Assembly (NCBI GenBank): GCA_964247055.1
Contig: OZ176051.1
Location: 496,001 to 560,000 of the forward strand
Direction of reading: 5' to 3'
DNA: 64,000 nucleotides
DNA from: Paragordius varius
Taxonomy: Eukaryota; Nematomorpha
Shown: positions 37,301 through 52,296 of the stretch, one piece after another
Layout: each line of letters starts with the position of its first letter
Position numbering within the stretch: the first letter of the stretch is position 1
The notes under the pieces: model-generated
What the model saw: the letters and a program-made list of their open reading frames with translations, nothing else
Database searches by the model: none
What the model was told of the DNA's origin: nothing
Position numbers and translations under genes: made by a program

Positions 37301-39282
37301 GTTTCACAAACTCTTTCATATCCGATTTTTACAACGATATTTAAAAATTAATGTATAAAACTAGTCGTATCAATACTCAAGTTAAACTTTGTCCTTAAAA
37401 ATCGGATATTGGTCACCGGTGAACAAAATTATTTTTTATACATTCTCTTAGTAAGATTACATCAAAATATAGAGATAGTTTGACAAACTCTTTCATATAC
37501 AATTTTTATAACGATACTTTAAAAATTATGGTATTAAACCAGTCGCATCAATACTCAAGTTAAACATTGTCCTTAAAAATCGGATAATGGTCACCGGTGA
37601 AAAAAACTATTTTTTATACATTCTCTTAGTAAGACTACATCAAAATATAGAGATAGTTTGACAAACTCTTTCATATCCGATTTTTACAACGATATTTAAA
37701 AATTAATGTATAAAACTAGTCGTATCAATAAATCGCATACACACTCAAGTTAAACTTTGTCCTTAAAAATCGGATATTGGTCACCGGTGAACAAAATTAT
37801 TTTTTATACATTCTCTTAGTAGGACTACATCAAAATATAGAGATAGTTTGACAAACTCTTTCATATCCGATTTTTACAACGATACTTTAAAAATTAATGT
37901 GTTAAACTAGTCGCATCAATACTCAAGTTAAACTTTGTCCTTAAAAATCGGATATTGGTCACCGGTGAACAAAATTATTTTTTATGCATTCTCTTAGTAA
38001 GATTACATCAAAATATAGAGATAGTTTGACAAACTCTTTCATATCCAATTTTTACAACGATACTTTAAAAATTATGGTATTAAACCAGTCGCATCAATAC
38101 TCAAGTTAAACTTTGTCCTGAAAAATCGGATATTGGTCACCGGTGAACAAAATTAATTTATATACATTCTCTTAGTAAGACTACATCAAAATATAGAGAT
38201 AGTTTGACAAACTCTTTCATATCCGATTTTTACAACGATACTTTAAAAATTAATGTGTTAAACTAGTCGCATCAATACTCAAGTTAAACTTTGTCCTTAA
38301 AAATCGGATATTGGTCACCGGTGAACAAAATTATTTTTTATACATTCTCTTAGTAGGACTACATCAAAATATAGAGATAGTTTGACAAACTCTTTCATAT
38401 CCGATTTTTACAACGATACTTTAAAAATTAATGTGTTAAACTAGTCGCATCAATACTCAAGTTAAACTTTGTCCTTAAAAATCGGATATTGGTCACCGGT
38501 GAACAAAATTATTTTTTATGCATTCTCTTAGTAAGACTACATCAAAATATAGAGATAGTTTGGCAAACTCTTTCATATCCGAATTTTACAACGTTACTTT
38601 AAAAATTAATGTATAAAACTAGTCGCATCAATACTCAAGTTAAACTTTGTCCTTAAAAATCGGATATTGGTATCCGGTGAACAAAATTATTTTTTATACA
38701 TTCTTTTAGCAAGACTACATCAAAATATAGAAATAGTTTGACAAATTCTTTCATATCCGATTTTTACAACGATACTTTAAAAATTAATGTATAAAACTAG
38801 TCGTATCAATAAATCGCATCAATACTCAAGTTAAACTTTGTCCTTAAAAATCGGATATTGATCACCGGTGAACAAAATTATTTTTTATACATTCTCTTAG
38901 TAGGACTACATCAAAATATAGAGATAGTTTGACAAACTCTTTCATATCCGATTTTTACAACGATACTTTAAAAATTAATGTGTTAAAATAGTCGCATCAA
39001 TACTCAAGTTAAACTTTGTCCTTAAAAATCGGATATTTGTCACCGGTGAACAAAATTATTTTTTATACATTCTCTTAGTAAGATTACATCAAAATATAGA
39101 GATAGTTTGACAAACTCTTTCATATCCGATTTTTACAACGATACTTTAAAAATTAATGTATAAAACTAGTCGCATCAATACTCAAGCTAAACATTGTCCT
39201 TAAAAATCGGATAATGGTCACCGGTGAAAAAAACTATTTTTTATACATTCTCTTAGTAAGACTACATCAAAATATAGAGATA
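37301..39282. repeat. 1,982-bp higher-order repeat, copy 1
   Basis: Private markers return exactly 1,982 bp later: GTTTCACAA at 37,301 and 39,283, and GGTATCCGG at 38,669 and 40,651. The unit holds 11 monomers, two of them with the 13-bp insertion. Start points are set at the GTTTCACAA mark for convenience. Confidence 0.8.
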
Positions 39283-41264
39283 GTTTCACAAACTCTTTCA
39301 TATCCGATTTTTACAACGATATTTAAAAATTAATGTATAAAACTAGTCGTATCAATACTCAAGTTAAACTTTGTCCTTAAAAATCGGATATTGGTCACCG
39401 GTGAACAAAATTATTTTTTATACATTCTCTTAGTAAGATTACATCAAAATATAGAGATAGTTTGACAAACTCTTTCATATACAATTTTTATAACGATACT
39501 TTAAAAATTATGGTATTAAACCAGTCGCATCAATACTCAAGTTAAACATTGTCCTTAAAAATCGGATAATGGTCACCGGTGAAAAAAACTATTTTTTATA
39601 CATTCTCTTAGTAAGACTACATCAAAATATAGAGATAGTTTGACAAACTCTTTCATATCCGATTTTTACAACGATATTTAAAAATTAATGTATAAAACTA
39701 GTCGTATCAATAAATCGCATACACACTCAAGTTAAACTTTGTCCTTAAAAATCGGATATTGGTCACCGGTGAACAAAATTATTTTTTATACATTCTCTTA
39801 GTAGGACTACATCAAAATATAGAGATAGTTTGACAAACTCTTTCATATCCGATTTTTACAACGATACTTTAAAAATTAATGTGTTAAACTAGTCGCATCA
39901 ATACTCAAGTTAAACTTTGTCCTTAAAAATCGGATATTGGTCACCGGTGAACAAAATTATTTTTTATGCATTCTCTTAGTAAGATTACATCAAAATATAG
40001 AGATAGTTTGACAAACTCTTTCATATCCAATTTTTACAACGATACTTTAAAAATTATGGTATTAAACCAGTCGCATCAATACTCAAGTTAAACTTTGTCC
40101 TGAAAAATCGGATATTGGTCACCGGTGAACAAAATTAATTTATATACATTCTCTTAGTAAGACTACATCAAAATATAGAGATAGTTTGACAAACTCTTTC
40201 ATATCCGATTTTTACAACGATACTTTAAAAATTAATGTGTTAAACTAGTCGCATCAATACTCAAGTTAAACTTTGTCCTTAAAAATCGGATATTGGTCAC
40301 CGGTGAACAAAATTATTTTTTATACATTCTCTTAGTAGGACTACATCAAAATATAGAGATAGTTTGACAAACTCTTTCATATCCGATTTTTACAACGATA
40401 CTTTAAAAATTAATGTGTTAAACTAGTCGCATCAATACTCAAGTTAAACTTTGTCCTTAAAAATCGGATATTGGTCACCGGTGAACAAAATTATTTTTTA
40501 TGCATTCTCTTAGTAAGACTACATCAAAATATAGAGATAGTTTGGCAAACTCTTTCATATCCGAATTTTACAACGTTACTTTAAAAATTAATGTATAAAA
40601 CTAGTCGCATCAATACTCAAGTTAAACTTTGTCCTTAAAAATCGGATATTGGTATCCGGTGAACAAAATTATTTTTTATACATTCTTTTAGCAAGACTAC
40701 ATCAAAATATAGAAATAGTTTGACAAATTCTTTCATATCCGATTTTTACAACGATACTTTAAAAATTAATGTATAAAACTAGTCGTATCAATAAATCGCA
40801 TCAATACTCAAGTTAAACTTTGTCCTTAAAAATCGGATATTGATCACCGGTGAACAAAATTATTTTTTATACATTCTCTTAGTAGGACTACATCAAAATA
40901 TAGAGATAGTTTGACAAACTCTTTCATATCCGATTTTTACAACGATACTTTAAAAATTAATGTGTTAAAATAGTCGCATCAATACTCAAGTTAAACTTTG
41001 TCCTTAAAAATCGGATATTGGTCACCGGTGAACAAAATTATTTTTTATGCATTCTCTTAGTAAGATTACATCAAAATATAGAGATAGTTTGACAAACTCT
41101 TTCATATCCAATTTTTATAACGATACTTTAAAAATTATGGTATTAAACCAGTCGCATCAATACTCAAGTTAAACTTTGTCCTGAAAAATCGGATATTGGT
41201 CACCGGTGAACAAAATTATTTTTTATGCATTCTCTTAGTAAGATTACATCAAAATATAGAGATA
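39283..41264. repeat. 1,982-bp higher-order repeat, copy 2
   Basis: Tandem partner of the preceding unit, with the same order of monomer variants through the GGTATCCGG monomer and the GATCACC monomer after it. A further related copy lies 5,027-5,030 bp downstream (GTTTCACAA at 44,313, GGTATCCGG at 45,678). The 3-bp difference between these two offsets equals a 3-bp deletion (ACTCATAAAC) at 45,467. Confidence 0.8.
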
Positions 41265-44200
41265 GTTTGACAAACTCTTTCATATCCAATTTTTATAACG
41301 ATACTTTAAAAATTATGGTATTAAACCAGTCGCATCAATACACAAGTTAAACTTTGTCCTGAAAAATCGGATATTGGTCACCGGTGAACAAAATATTATT
41401 ATATACATTCTCTTAGTAAGACTACATCAAAATATAGAGATAGTTTGACAAACTCTTTCATATCCGATTTTTACAACGATATTTAAAAATTAATGTATAA
41501 AACTAGTCGTATCAATAAATCGCATACACACTCAAGTTAAACTTTGTCCTTAAAAATCGGATATTGGTCACCGGTGAACAAAATTATTTTTTATACATTC
41601 TCTTAGTAGGACTACATCAAAATATAGAGATAGTTTGACAAACTCTTTCATATCCGATTTTTACAACGATACTTTAAAAATTAATGTGTTAAACTAGTCG
41701 CATCAATACTCAAGTTAAACTTTGTCCTTAAAAATCGGATATTGGTCATCGGTGAACAAAATTATTTTTTATGCATTCTCTTAGTAAGATTACATCAAAA
41801 TATAGAGATAGTTTGACAAACTCTTTCATATCCAATTTTTACAACGATACTTTAAAAATTATGGTATTAAACCAGTCGCATCAATACTCAAGTTAAACTT
41901 TGTCCTGAAAAATCGGATATTGGTCACCGGTGAACAAAATTAATTTATATACATTCTCTTAGTAAGACTACATCAAAATATAGAGATAGTTTGACAAACT
42001 CTTTCATATCCGATTTTTACAACGATACTTTAAAAATTAATGTGTTAAACTAGTCGCATCAATACTCAAGTTAAACTTTGTCCTTAAAAATCGGATATTG
42101 GTCACCGGTGAACAAAATTATTTTTTATGCATTCTCTTAGTAAGATTACATCAAAATATAGAGATAGTTTGACAAACTCTTTCATATCCAATTTTTACAA
42201 CGATACTTTAAAAATTATGGTATTAAACCAGTCGCATCAATACTCAAGTTAAACTTTGTCCTGAAAAATCGGATATTGGTCACCGGTGAACAAAATTAAT
42301 TTATATACATTCTCTTAGTAAGACTACATCAAAATATAGAGATAGTTTGACAAACTCTTTCATATCCGATTTTTACAACGATACTTTAAAAATTAATGTG
42401 TTAAACTAGTCGCATCAATACTCAAGTTAAACTTTGTCCTTAAAAATCGGATATTGGTCACCGGTGAACAAAATTATTTTTTATACATTCTCTTAGTAGG
42501 ACTACATCAAAATATAGAGATAGTTTGACAAACTCTTTCATATCCGATTTTTACAACGATACTTTAAAAATTAATGTGTTAAACTAGTCGCATCAATACT
42601 CAAGTTAAACTTTGTCCTTAAAAATCGGATATTGGTCACCGGTCAACAAAATTATTTTTTATGCATTCTCTTAGTAAGACTACATCAAAATATAGAGATA
42701 GTTTGGCAAACTCTTTCATATCCGAATTTTACAACGTTACTTTCAAAATTAATGTATAAAACTAGTCGCATCAATACTCAAGTTAAACTTTGTCCTTAAA
42801 AATCGGATATTGGTCACCGGTGAACAAAATTATTTTTTATGCATTCTCTTAGTAAGATTACATCAAAATATAGAGATAGTTTGACAAACTCTTTCATATC
42901 CAATTTTTATAACGATACTTTAAAAATTATGGTATTAAACCAGTCGCATCAATACTCAAGTTAAACTTTGTCCTGAAAAATCGGATATTGGTCACCGGTG
43001 AACAAAATTATTTTTTATGCATTCTCTTAGTAAGATTACATCAAAATATAGAGATAGTTTGACAAACTCTTTCATATCCAATTTTTATAACGATACTTTA
43101 AAAATTATGGTATTAAACCAGTCGCATCAATACACAAGTTAAACTTTTTCCTGAAAAATCGGATATTGGTCACCGGTGAACAAAATTATTATATACATTC
43201 TCTTAGTAAGACTACATCAAAATATAGAGATAGTTTGACAAACTCTTTCATATCCGATTTTTACAACGAGACTTTAAAAATTAATGTATAAAACTAGTCG
43301 CATCAATACTCAAGCTAAACATTGTCCTTAAAAATCGGATAATGGTCACCGGTGAAAAAAACTATTTTTTATACATTCTCTTAGTAAGACTACATCAAAA
43401 TATAGAGATAGTTTGACAAACTCTTTCATATCCGATTTTTACAACGATATTTAAAAATTAATGTATAAAACTAGTCGTATCAATAAATCGCATACACACT
43501 CAAGTTAAACTTTGTCCTTAAAAATCGGATATTGGTCACCGGTGAACAAAATTATTTTTTATACATTCTCTTAGTAGGACTACATCAAAATATAGAGATA
43601 GTTTGACAAACTCTTTCATATCCGATTTTTACAACGATACTTTAAAAATTAATGTGTTAAACTAGTCGCATCAATACCCAAGTTAAACTTTGTCCTTAAA
43701 AATCGGATATTTGTCACCGGTGAACAAAATTATTTTTTATACATTCTCTTAGTAAGACTACATCAAAATATAGAGATAGTTTGACAAACTCTTTCATATC
43801 CGATTTTTACAACGATACTTTAAAAATTAATGTGTTAAACTAGTCGCATCAATACTCAAGTTAAACTTTGTCCTTAAAAATCGGATATTTGTCACCGGTG
43901 AACAAAATTATTTTTTATACATTCTCTTAGTAGGACTACATCAAAATATAGAGATAGTTTGACAAACTCTTTCATATCCGATTTTTACAACGATACTTTA
44001 AAAATTAATGTGTTAAACTAGTCGCATCAATACTCAAGTTAAACTTTGTCCTTAAAAATCGGATATTTGTCACCGGTGAACAAAATTATTTTTTATACAT
44101 TCTCTTAGTAAGATTACATCAAAATATAGAGATAGTTTGACAAACTCTTTCATATCCGATTTTTACAACGATACTTTAAAAATTAATGTATAAAACTAGT

Positions 44201-46351
44201 CGCATCAATACTCAAGCTAAACATTGTCCTTAAAAATCGGATAATGGTCACCGGTGAAAAAAACTATTTTTTATACATTCTCTTAGTAAGACTACATCAA
44301 AATATAGAGATAGTTTCACAAACTCTTTCATATCCGATTTTTACAACGATATTTAAAAATTAATGTATAAAACTAGTCGTATCAATACTCAAGTTAAACT
44401 TTGTCCTTAAAAATCGGATATTGGTCACCGGTGAACAAAATTATTTTTTATACATTCTCTTAGTAAGATTACATCAAAATATAGAGATAGTTTGACAAAC
44501 TCTTTCATATACAATTTTTATAACGATACTTTAAAAATTATGGTATTAAACCAGTCGCATCAATACTCAAGTTAAACATTGTCCTTAAAAATCGGATAAT
44601 GGTCACCGGTTAAAAAAACTATTTTTTATACATTCTCTTAGTAAGACTACATCAAAATATAGAGATAGTTTGACAAACTCTTTCATATCCGATTTTTACA
44701 ACGATATTTAAAAATTAATGTATAAAACTAGTCGTATCAATAAATCGCATACACACTCAAGTTAAACTTTGTCCTTAAAAATCGGATATTGGTCACCGGT
44801 GAACAAAATTATTTTTTATACATTCTCTTAGTAGGACTACATCAAAATATAGAGATAGTTTGACAAACTCTTTCATATCCGATTTTTACAACGATACTTT
44901 AAAAATTAATGTGTTAAACTAGTCGCATCAATACTCAAGTTAAACTTTGTCCTTAAAAATCGGATATTGGTCACCGGTGAACAAAATTATTTTTTATGCA
45001 TTCTCTTAGTAAGATTACATCAAAATATAGAGATAGTTTGACAAACTCTTTCATATCCAATTTTTACAACGATACTTTAAAAATTATGGTATTAAACCAG
45101 TCGCATCAATACTCAAGTTAAACTTTGTCCTGAAAAATCGGATATTGGTCACCGGTGAACAAAATTAATTTATATACATTCTCTTAGTAAGACTACATCA
45201 AAATATAGAGATAGTTTGACAAACTCTTTCATATCCGATTTTTACAACGATACTTTAAAAATTAATGTGTTAAACTAGTCGCATCAATACTCAAGTTAAA
45301 CTTTGTCCTTAAAAATCGGATATTGGTCACCGGTGAACAAAATTATTTTTTATACATTCTCTTAGTAGGACTACATCAAAATATAGAGATAGTTTGACAA
45401 ACTCTTTCATATCCGATTTTTACAACGATACTTTAAAAATTAATGTGTTAAACTAGTCGCATCAATACTCATAAACTTTGTCCTTAAAAATCGGATATTG
45501 GTCACCGGTGAACAAAATTATTTTTTATGCATTCTCTTAGTAAGACTACATCAAAATATAGAGATAGTTTGGCAAACTCTTTCATATCCGAATTTTACAA
45601 CGTTACTTTAAAAATTAATGTATAAAACTAGTCGCATCAATACTCAAGTTAAACTTTGTCCTTAAAAATCGGATATTGGTATCCGGTGAACAAAATTATT
45701 TTTTATACATTCTTTTAGCAAGACTACATCAAAATATAGAAATAGTTTGACAAATTCTTTCATATCCGATTTTTACAACGATACTTTAAAAATTAATGTA
45801 TAAAACTAGTCGTATCAATAAATCGCATCAATACTCAAGTTAAACTTTGTCCTTAAAAATCGGATATTGATCACCGGTGAACAAAATTATTTTTTATACA
45901 TTCTCTTAGTAGGACTACATCAAAATATAGAGATAGTTTGACAAACTCTTTCATATCCGATTTTTACAACGATACTTTAAAAATTAATGTGTTAAAATAG
46001 TCGCATCAATACTCAAGTTAAACTTTGTCCTTAAAAATCGGATATTGGTCACCGGTGAACAAAATTATTTTTTATGCATTCTCTTAGTAAGATTACATCA
46101 AAATATAGAGATAGTTTGACAAACTCTTTCATATCCAATTTTTATAACGATACTTTAAAAATTATGGTATTAAACCAGTCGCATCAATACTCAAGTTAAA
46201 CTTTGTCCTGAAAAATCGGATATTGGTCACCGGTGAACAAAATTATTTTTTATGCATTCTCTTAGTAAGATTACATCAAAATATAGAGATAGTTTGACAA
46301 ACTCTTTCATATCCAATTTTTATAACGATACTTTAAAAATTATGGTATTAA

Positions 46352-47787
46352 ACCAGTCGCATCAATACACAAGTTAAACTTTGTCCTGAAAAATCGGATA
46401 TTGGTCACCGGTGAACAAAATATTATTATATACATTCTCTTAGTAAGACTACATCAAAATATAGAGATAGTTTGACAAACTCTTTCATATCCGATTTTTA
46501 CAACGAGACTTTAAAAATTAATGTATAAAACTAGTCGCATCAATACTCAAGCTAAACATTGTCCTTAAAAATCGGATAATGGTCACCGGTGAAAAAAACT
46601 ATTTTTTATACATTCTCTTAGTAAGACTACATCAAAATATAGAGATAGTTTGACAAACTCTTTCATATCCGATTTTTACAACGATATTTAAAAATTAATG
46701 TATAAAACTAGTCGTATCAATAAATCGCATACACACTCAAGTTAAACTTTGTCCTTAAAAATCGGATATTGGTCACCGGTGAACAAAATTATTTTTTATA
46801 CATTCTCTTAGTAGGACTACATCAAAATATAGAGATAGTTTGACAAACTCTTTCATATCCGATTTTTACAACGATACTTTAAAAATTAATGTGTTAAACT
46901 AGTCGCATCAATACTCAAGTTAAACTTTGTCCTTAAAAATCGGATATTGGTCACCGGTGAACAAAATTATTTTTTATGCATTCTCTTAGTAAGATTACAT
47001 CAAAATATAGAGATAGTTTGACAAACTCTTTCATATCCAATTTTTACAACGATACTTTAAAAATTATGGTATTAAACCAGTCGCATCAATACTCAAGTTA
47101 AACTTTGTCCTGAAAAATCGGATATTGGTCACCGGTGAACAAAATTAATTTATATACATTCTCTTAGTAAGACTACATCAAAATATAGAGATAGTTTGAC
47201 AAACTCTTTCATATCCGATTTTTACAACGATACTTTAAAAATTAATGTGTTAAACTAGTCGCATCAATACTCAAGTTAAACTTTGTCCTTAAAAATCGGA
47301 TATTGATCACCGGTGAACAAAATTATTTTTTATACATTCTCTTAGTAGGACTACATCAAAATATAGAGATAGTTTGACAAACTCTTTCATATCCGATTTT
47401 TACAACGATACTTTAAAAATTAATGTGTTAAAATAGTCGCATCAATACTCAAGTTAAACTTTGTCCTTAAAAATCGGATATTGGTCACCGGTGAACAAAA
47501 TTATTTTTTATGCATTCTCTTAGTAAGATTACATCAAAATATAGAGATAGTTTGACAAACTCTTTCATATCCAATTTTTATAACGATACTTTAAAAATTA
47601 TGGTATTAAACCAGTCGCATCAATACTCAAGTTAAACTTTGTCCTGAAAAATCGGATATTGGTCACCGGTGAACAAAATTATTTTTTATGCATTCTCTTA
47701 GTAAGATTACATCAAAATATAGAGATAGTTTGACAAACTCTTTCATATCCAATTTTTATAACGATACTTTAAAAATTATGGTATTAA
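46352..47787. repeat. 8-monomer higher-order repeat of 1,436 bp, copy 1
   Basis: Starts at the ACCAGTCGCATCAATACAC monomer. In order: (1) AATACAC, AATATTATTATAT and CGAGAC; (2) GCTAAACATT, GGATAA and CGATATT; (3) the 13-bp insertion with AGGAC; (4) GCATTCTC, GATTAC and CCAATTTTTAC; (5) CCTGAAAA with AATTAATTTATAT; (6) GATCACC with AGGAC; (7) ATAGTCGC, GCATTCTC and CCAATTTTTAT; (8) CCTGAAAA, GCATTCTC and CCAATTTTTAT. The length fits seven 178-bp monomers plus one 191-bp monomer with small deletions. Confidence 0.85.
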
Positions 47788-49223
47788 ACCAGTCGCATCA
47801 ATACACAAGTTAAACTTTGTCCTGAAAAATCGGATATTGGTCACCGGTGAACAAAATATTATTATATACATTCTCTTAGTAAGACTACATCAAAATATAG
47901 AGATAGTTTGACAAACTCTTTCATATCCGATTTTTACAACGAGACTTTAAAAATTAATGTATAAAACTAGTCGCATCAATACTCAAGCTAAACATTGTCC
48001 TTAAAAATCGGATAATGGTCACCGGTGAAAAAAACTATTTTTTATACATTCTCTTAGTAAGACTACATCAAAATATAGAGATAGTTTGACAAACTCTTTC
48101 ATATCCGATTTTTACAACGATATTTAAAAATTAATATATAAAACTAGTCGTATCAATAAATCGCATACACACTCAAGTTAAACTTTGTCCTTAAAAATCG
48201 GATATTGGTCACCGGTGAACAAAATTATTTTTTATACATTCTCTTAGTAGGACTACATCAAAATATAGAGATAGTTTGACAAACTCTTTCATATCCGATT
48301 TTTACAACGATACTTTAAAAATTAATGTGTTAAACTAGTCGCATCAATACTCAAGTTAAACTTTGTCCTTAAAAATCGGATATTGGTCACCGGTGAACAA
48401 AATTATTTTTTATGCATTCTCTTAGTAAGATTACATCAAAATATAGAGATAGTTTGACAAACTCTTTCATATCCAATTTTTACAACGATACTTTAAAAAT
48501 TATGGTATTAAACCAGTCGCATCAATACTCAAGTTAAACTTTGTCCTGAAAAATCGGATATTGGTCACCGGTGAACAAAATTAATTTATATACATTCTCT
48601 TAGTAAGACTACATCAAAATATAGAGATAGTTTGACAAACTCTTTCATATCCGATTTTTACAACGATACTTTAAAAATTAATGTGTTAAACTAGTCGCAT
48701 CAATACTCAAGTTAAACTTTGTCCTTAAAAATCGGATATTGATCACCGGTGAACAAAATTATTTTTTATACATTCTCTTAGTAGGACTACATCAAAATAT
48801 AGAGATAGTTTGACAAACTCTTTCATATCCGATTTTTACAACGATACTTTAAAAATTAATGTGTTAAAATAGTCGCATCAATACTCAAGTTAAACTTTGT
48901 CCTTAAAAATCGGATATTGGTCACCGGTGAACAAAATTATTTTTTATGCATTCTCTTAGTAAGATTACATCAAAATATAGAGATAGTTTGACAAACTCTT
49001 TCATATCCAATTTTTATAACGATACTTTAAAAATTATGGTATTAAACCAGTCGCATCAATACTCAAGTTAAACTTTGTCCTGAAAAATCGGATATTGGTC
49101 ACCGGTGAACAAAATTATTTTTTATGCATTCTCTTAGTAAGATTACATCAAAATATAGAGATAGTTTGACAAACTCTTTCATATCCAATTTTTATAACGA
49201 TACTTTAAAAATTATGGTATTAA
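47788..49223. repeat. 8-monomer higher-order repeat of 1,436 bp, copy 2
   Basis: Exactly 1,436 bp after copy 1, with the same eight variants in order. It carries a private change, TTAATATATA at 48,131 where copy 1 has TTAATGTATA. The same change occurs at 49,567 in the next unit, so it spread with the amplification. Confidence 0.85.
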
Positions 49224-51203
49224 ACCAGTCGCATCAATACACAAGTTAAACTTTGTCCTGAAAAATCGGATATTGGTCACCGGTGAACAAAATATTATTA
49301 TATACATTCTCTTAGTAAGACTACATCAAAATATAGAGATAGTTTGACAAACTCTTTCATATCCGATTTTTACAACGAGACTTTAAAAATTAATGTATAA
49401 AACTAGTCGCATCAATACTCAAGCTAAACATTGTCCTTAAAAATCGGATAATGGTCACCGGTGAAAAAAACTATTTTTTATACATTCTCTTAGTAAGACT
49501 ACATCAAAATATAGAGATAGTTTGACAAACTCTTTCATATCCGATTTTTACAACGATATTTAAAAATTAATATATAAAACTAGTCGTATCAATAAATCGC
49601 ATACACACTCAAGTTAAACTTTGTCCTTAAAAATCGGATATTGGTCACCGGTGAACAAAATTATTTTTTATACATTCTCTTAGTAGGACTACATCAAAAT
49701 ATAGAGATAGTTTGACAAACTCTTTCATATCCGATTTTTACAACGATACTTTAAAAATTAATGTGTTAAACTAGTCGCATCAATACTCAAGTTAAACTTT
49801 GTCCTTAAAAATCGGATATTGGTCACCGGTGAACAAAATTATTTTTTATGCATTCTCTTAGTAAGATTACATCAAAATATAGAGATAGTTTGACAAACTC
49901 TTTCATATCCAATTTTTACAACGATACTTTAAAAATTATGGTATTAAACCAGTCGCATCAATACTCAAGTTAAACTTTGTCCTGAAAAATCGGATATTGG
50001 TCACCGGTGAACAAAATTAATTTATATACATTCTCTTAGTAAGACTACATCAAAATATAGATATAGTTTGACAAACTCTTTCATATCCGATTTTTACAAC
50101 GATACTTTAAAAATTAATGTGTTAAACTAGTCGCATCAATACTCAAGTTAAACTTTGTCCTTAAAAATCGGATATTGGTCACCGGTGAACAAAATTATTT
50201 TTTATACATTCTCTTAGTAGGACTACATCAAAATATAGAGATAGTTTGACAAACTCTTTCATATCCGATTTTTACAACGATACTTTAAAAATTAATGTGT
50301 TAAACTAGTCGCATCAATACTCATAAACTTTGTCCTTAAAAATCGGATATTGGTCACCGGTGAAGAAAATTATTTTTTATGCATTCTCTTAGTAAGACTA
50401 CATCAAAATATAGAGATAGTTTGGCAAACTCTTTCATATCCGAATTTTACAACGTTACTTTAAAAATTAATGTATAAAACTAGTCGCATCAATACTCAAG
50501 TTAAACTTTGTCCTTAAAAATCGGATATTGGTATCCGGTGAACAAAATTATTTTTTATACATTCTTTTAGCAAGACTACATCAAAATATAGAAATAGTTT
50601 GACAAATTCTTTCATATCCGATTTTTACAACGATACTTTAAAAATTAATGTATAAAACTAGTCGTATCAATAAATCGCATCAATACTCAAGTTAAACTTT
50701 GTCCTTAAAAATCGGATATTGATCACCGGTGAACAAAATTATTTTTTATACATTCTCTTAGTAGGACTACATCAAAATATAGAGATAGTTTGACAAACTC
50801 TTTCATATCCGATTTTTACAACGATACTTTAAAAATTAATGTGTTAAAATAGTCGCATCAATACTCAAGTTAAACTTTGTCCTTAAAAATCGGATATTGG
50901 TCACCGGTGAACAAAATTATTTTTTATGCATTCTCTTAGTAAGATTACATCAAAATATAGAGATAGTTTGACAAACTCTTTCATATCCAATTTTTATAAC
51001 GATACTTTAAAAATTATGGTATTAAACCAGTCGCATCAATACTCAAGTTAAACTTTGTCCTGAAAAATCGGATATTGGTCACCGGTGAACAAAATTATTT
51101 TTTATGCATTCTCTTAGTAAGATTACATCAAAATATAGAGATAGTTTGACAAACTCTTTCATATCCAATTTTTATAACGATACTTTAAAAATTATGGTAT
51201 TAA
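49224..51203. repeat. 11-monomer higher-order repeat of 1,980 bp
   Basis: Begins like the 8-mer but holds three extra monomers (the GGCAAACTC, GGTATCCGG/TTTTAGCAAG and 13-bp-insertion monomers), one with the 3-bp ACTCATAAAC deletion at 50,319. Together with the two 8-mers before it this accounts exactly for the 4,852-bp offset seen between markers at 45,467/50,319, 45,678/50,530 and 46,418/51,270 (1,436 + 1,436 + 1,980). Confidence 0.85.
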
Positions 51204-52296
51204 ACCAGTCGCATCAATACACAAGTTAAACTTTGTCCTGAAAAATCGGATATTGGTCACCGGTGAACAAAATATTATTATATACATTCTCTTAGTAAGA
51301 CTACATCAAAATATAGAGATAGTTTGACAAACTCTTTCATATCCGATTTTTACAACGAGACTTTAAAAATTAATGTATAAAACTAGTCGCATCAATACTC
51401 AAGCTAAACATTGTCCTTAAAAATCGGATAATGGTCACCGGTGAAAAAAACTATTTTTTATACATTCTCTTAGTAAGACTACATCAAAATATAGAGATAG
51501 TTTGACAAACTCTTTCATATCCGATTTTTACAACGATATTTAAAAATTAATGTATAAAACTAGTCGTATCAATAAATCGCATACACACTCAATTTAAACT
51601 TTGTCCTTAAAAATCGGATATTGGTCACCGGTGAACAAAATTATTTTTTATACATTCTCTTAGTAGGACTACATCAAAATATAGAGATAGTTTGACAAAC
51701 TCTTTCATATCCGATTTTTACAACGATACTTTAAAAAATAATGTATAAAACTAGTCGTATCAATAAATCGCATCAATACTCAAGTTAAACTTTGTCCTTA
51801 AAAATCGGATATTGATCACCGGTGAACAAAATTATTTTTTATACATTCTCTTAGTAGGACTACATCAAAATATAGAGATAGTTTGACAAACTCTTTCATA
51901 TCCGATTTTTACAACGATACTTTAAAAATTAATGTGTTAAAATAGTCGCATCAATACTCAAGTTAAACTTTGTCCTTAAAAATCGGATATTGGTCACCGG
52001 TGAACAAAATTATTTTTTATGCATTCTCTTAGTAAGATTACATCAAAATATAGAGATAGTTTGACAAACTCTTTCATATCCAATTTTTATAACGATACTT
52101 TAAAAATTATGGTATTAAACCAGTCGCATCAATACTCAAGTTAAACTTTGTCCTGAAAAATCGGAAATTGGTCACCGGTGAACAAAATTATTTTTTATGC
52201 ATTCTCTTAGTAAGATTACATCAAAATATAGAGATAGTTTGACAAACTCTTTCATATCCAATTTTTATAACGATACTTTAAAAATTATGGTATTAA
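51204..52296. repeat. Shortened 6-monomer higher-order repeat of 1,093 bp
   Basis: Runs from one AATACAC monomer to the next at 52,297. After the AATACAC, GGATAA and 13-bp-insertion (AGGAC) monomers it goes through a second 13-bp-insertion monomer straight to the ATAGTCGC part, so internal monomers were lost, as an unequal exchange between units would produce. Confidence 0.75.
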
